From assembly GCF_902825325.1 (NCBI RefSeq), contig NZ_CADEAR010000016.1, forward strand, positions 1-53,162: a stretch of DNA of 53,162 bases. The letters run 5' to 3'. The notes beneath the pieces are model-generated. The model was not told where the DNA came from. It did not search any database and saw only the letters and a list, made by a program, of their open reading frames with translations. This document shows positions 53,086 to 53,162 of this stretch, piece after piece (the stretch's first letter is position 1; each line of letters begins with the position of its first letter). The translations under genes were made by a program, and so were the position numbers. This stretch comes from Brucella tritici. Lineage in GTDB: Bacteria > Pseudomonadota > Alphaproteobacteria > Rhizobiales > Rhizobiaceae.

Positions 53086-53162
53086 ATCGGGTAGGAGGGC
53101 ATTTTAGGCCCTCCTCCCACACCACCGTACGTACGGTTCCGTATACGGCGGTTCATGAAGCG
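53086..53162 (-). mobile_element. 3' end of a group II intron (domains V and VI)
   Basis: Read on the reverse strand, 53153-53121 folds as domain V: ACCGCCGTA, then TACGG, a short loop AACC, CCGTA, and CGTACGGTGGT, with a CGC-type catalytic triad. It is followed by a domain VI hairpin, GGAGGGC-CTAAAAT-GCCCTCC, and the typical 3' end TACCCGAT at 53086. The intron continues beyond the window. Its 3' splice site lies nine bases before the fic ATG. Confidence 0.78.

Overview
The window looks like DNA of an alphaproteobacterium of the Rhizobiales, most like Brucella/Ochrobactrum. This rests on the nosRZDFYLX gene order, a FixK/FNR-type regulator without an iron-sulphur cluster, an arginine deiminase operon with a YfcC-type carrier, a Brucella/rhizobium-style VirB system and an RcgA/RcgR-like pair. 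All identifications come from reading motifs and gene order; no search was run.

Region 1 (1-7440): the end of nosR, then nosZDFYLX in one tightly overlapping operon. It encodes copper nitrous oxide reductase and its maturation and electron-supply proteins. A pseudoazurin gene, a likely copper electron donor for denitrification, follows.

Region 2 (7.4-11.1 kb): a pile of insertion sequences. There is an IS1380 remnant, an ISAs1-family element with intact 10-bp target duplications that sits at the edge of an older broken ISAs1-type element, and an IS630-family element that truncates the older one.

Region 3 (11.1-18.5 kb): anaerobic metabolism. A ferric-reductase-like flavocytochrome gene and an arginine deiminase operon (YfcC-type carrier, arcA, arcB, arcC) each have a perfect TTGAY-N4-ATCAA FNR/FixK box. 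Both boxes are placed as expected for class II activation. A FixK-like regulator gene lies between them.

Region 4 (18.5-23.0 kb): a second insertion-sequence cluster (IS5 remnant, IS21 istAB, IS6, IS3 remnant). The IS6 element has no target duplication and fuses an istA fragment to an IS3 fragment. The IS3 end cuts a fadL-like outer membrane gene, which probably marks the edge of the resident sequence.

Region 5 (23.1-53.2 kb): a conjugative module. It holds an RcgR-like hydrolase and RcgA-like membrane protein, and a leftward operon of small exported proteins including three degenerate nuclease-fold paralogues. A full virB1-virB11/virD4 type IV secretion locus with a second lytic transglycosylase follows, then an AbiE toxin-antitoxin pair, a large relaxase with a MobC-like partner, and a dyad-rich spacer that is the best oriT/centromere candidate. 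Beyond that come a ParA/VirC1-like plus ribbon-helix-helix pair, an XRE regulator, an ArdC-like antirestriction protein and a Fic protein. The Fic gene starts nine bases downstream of the 3' end of a group II intron. No replication gene is visible, so the window does not show whether the module is a plasmid segment or integrated.
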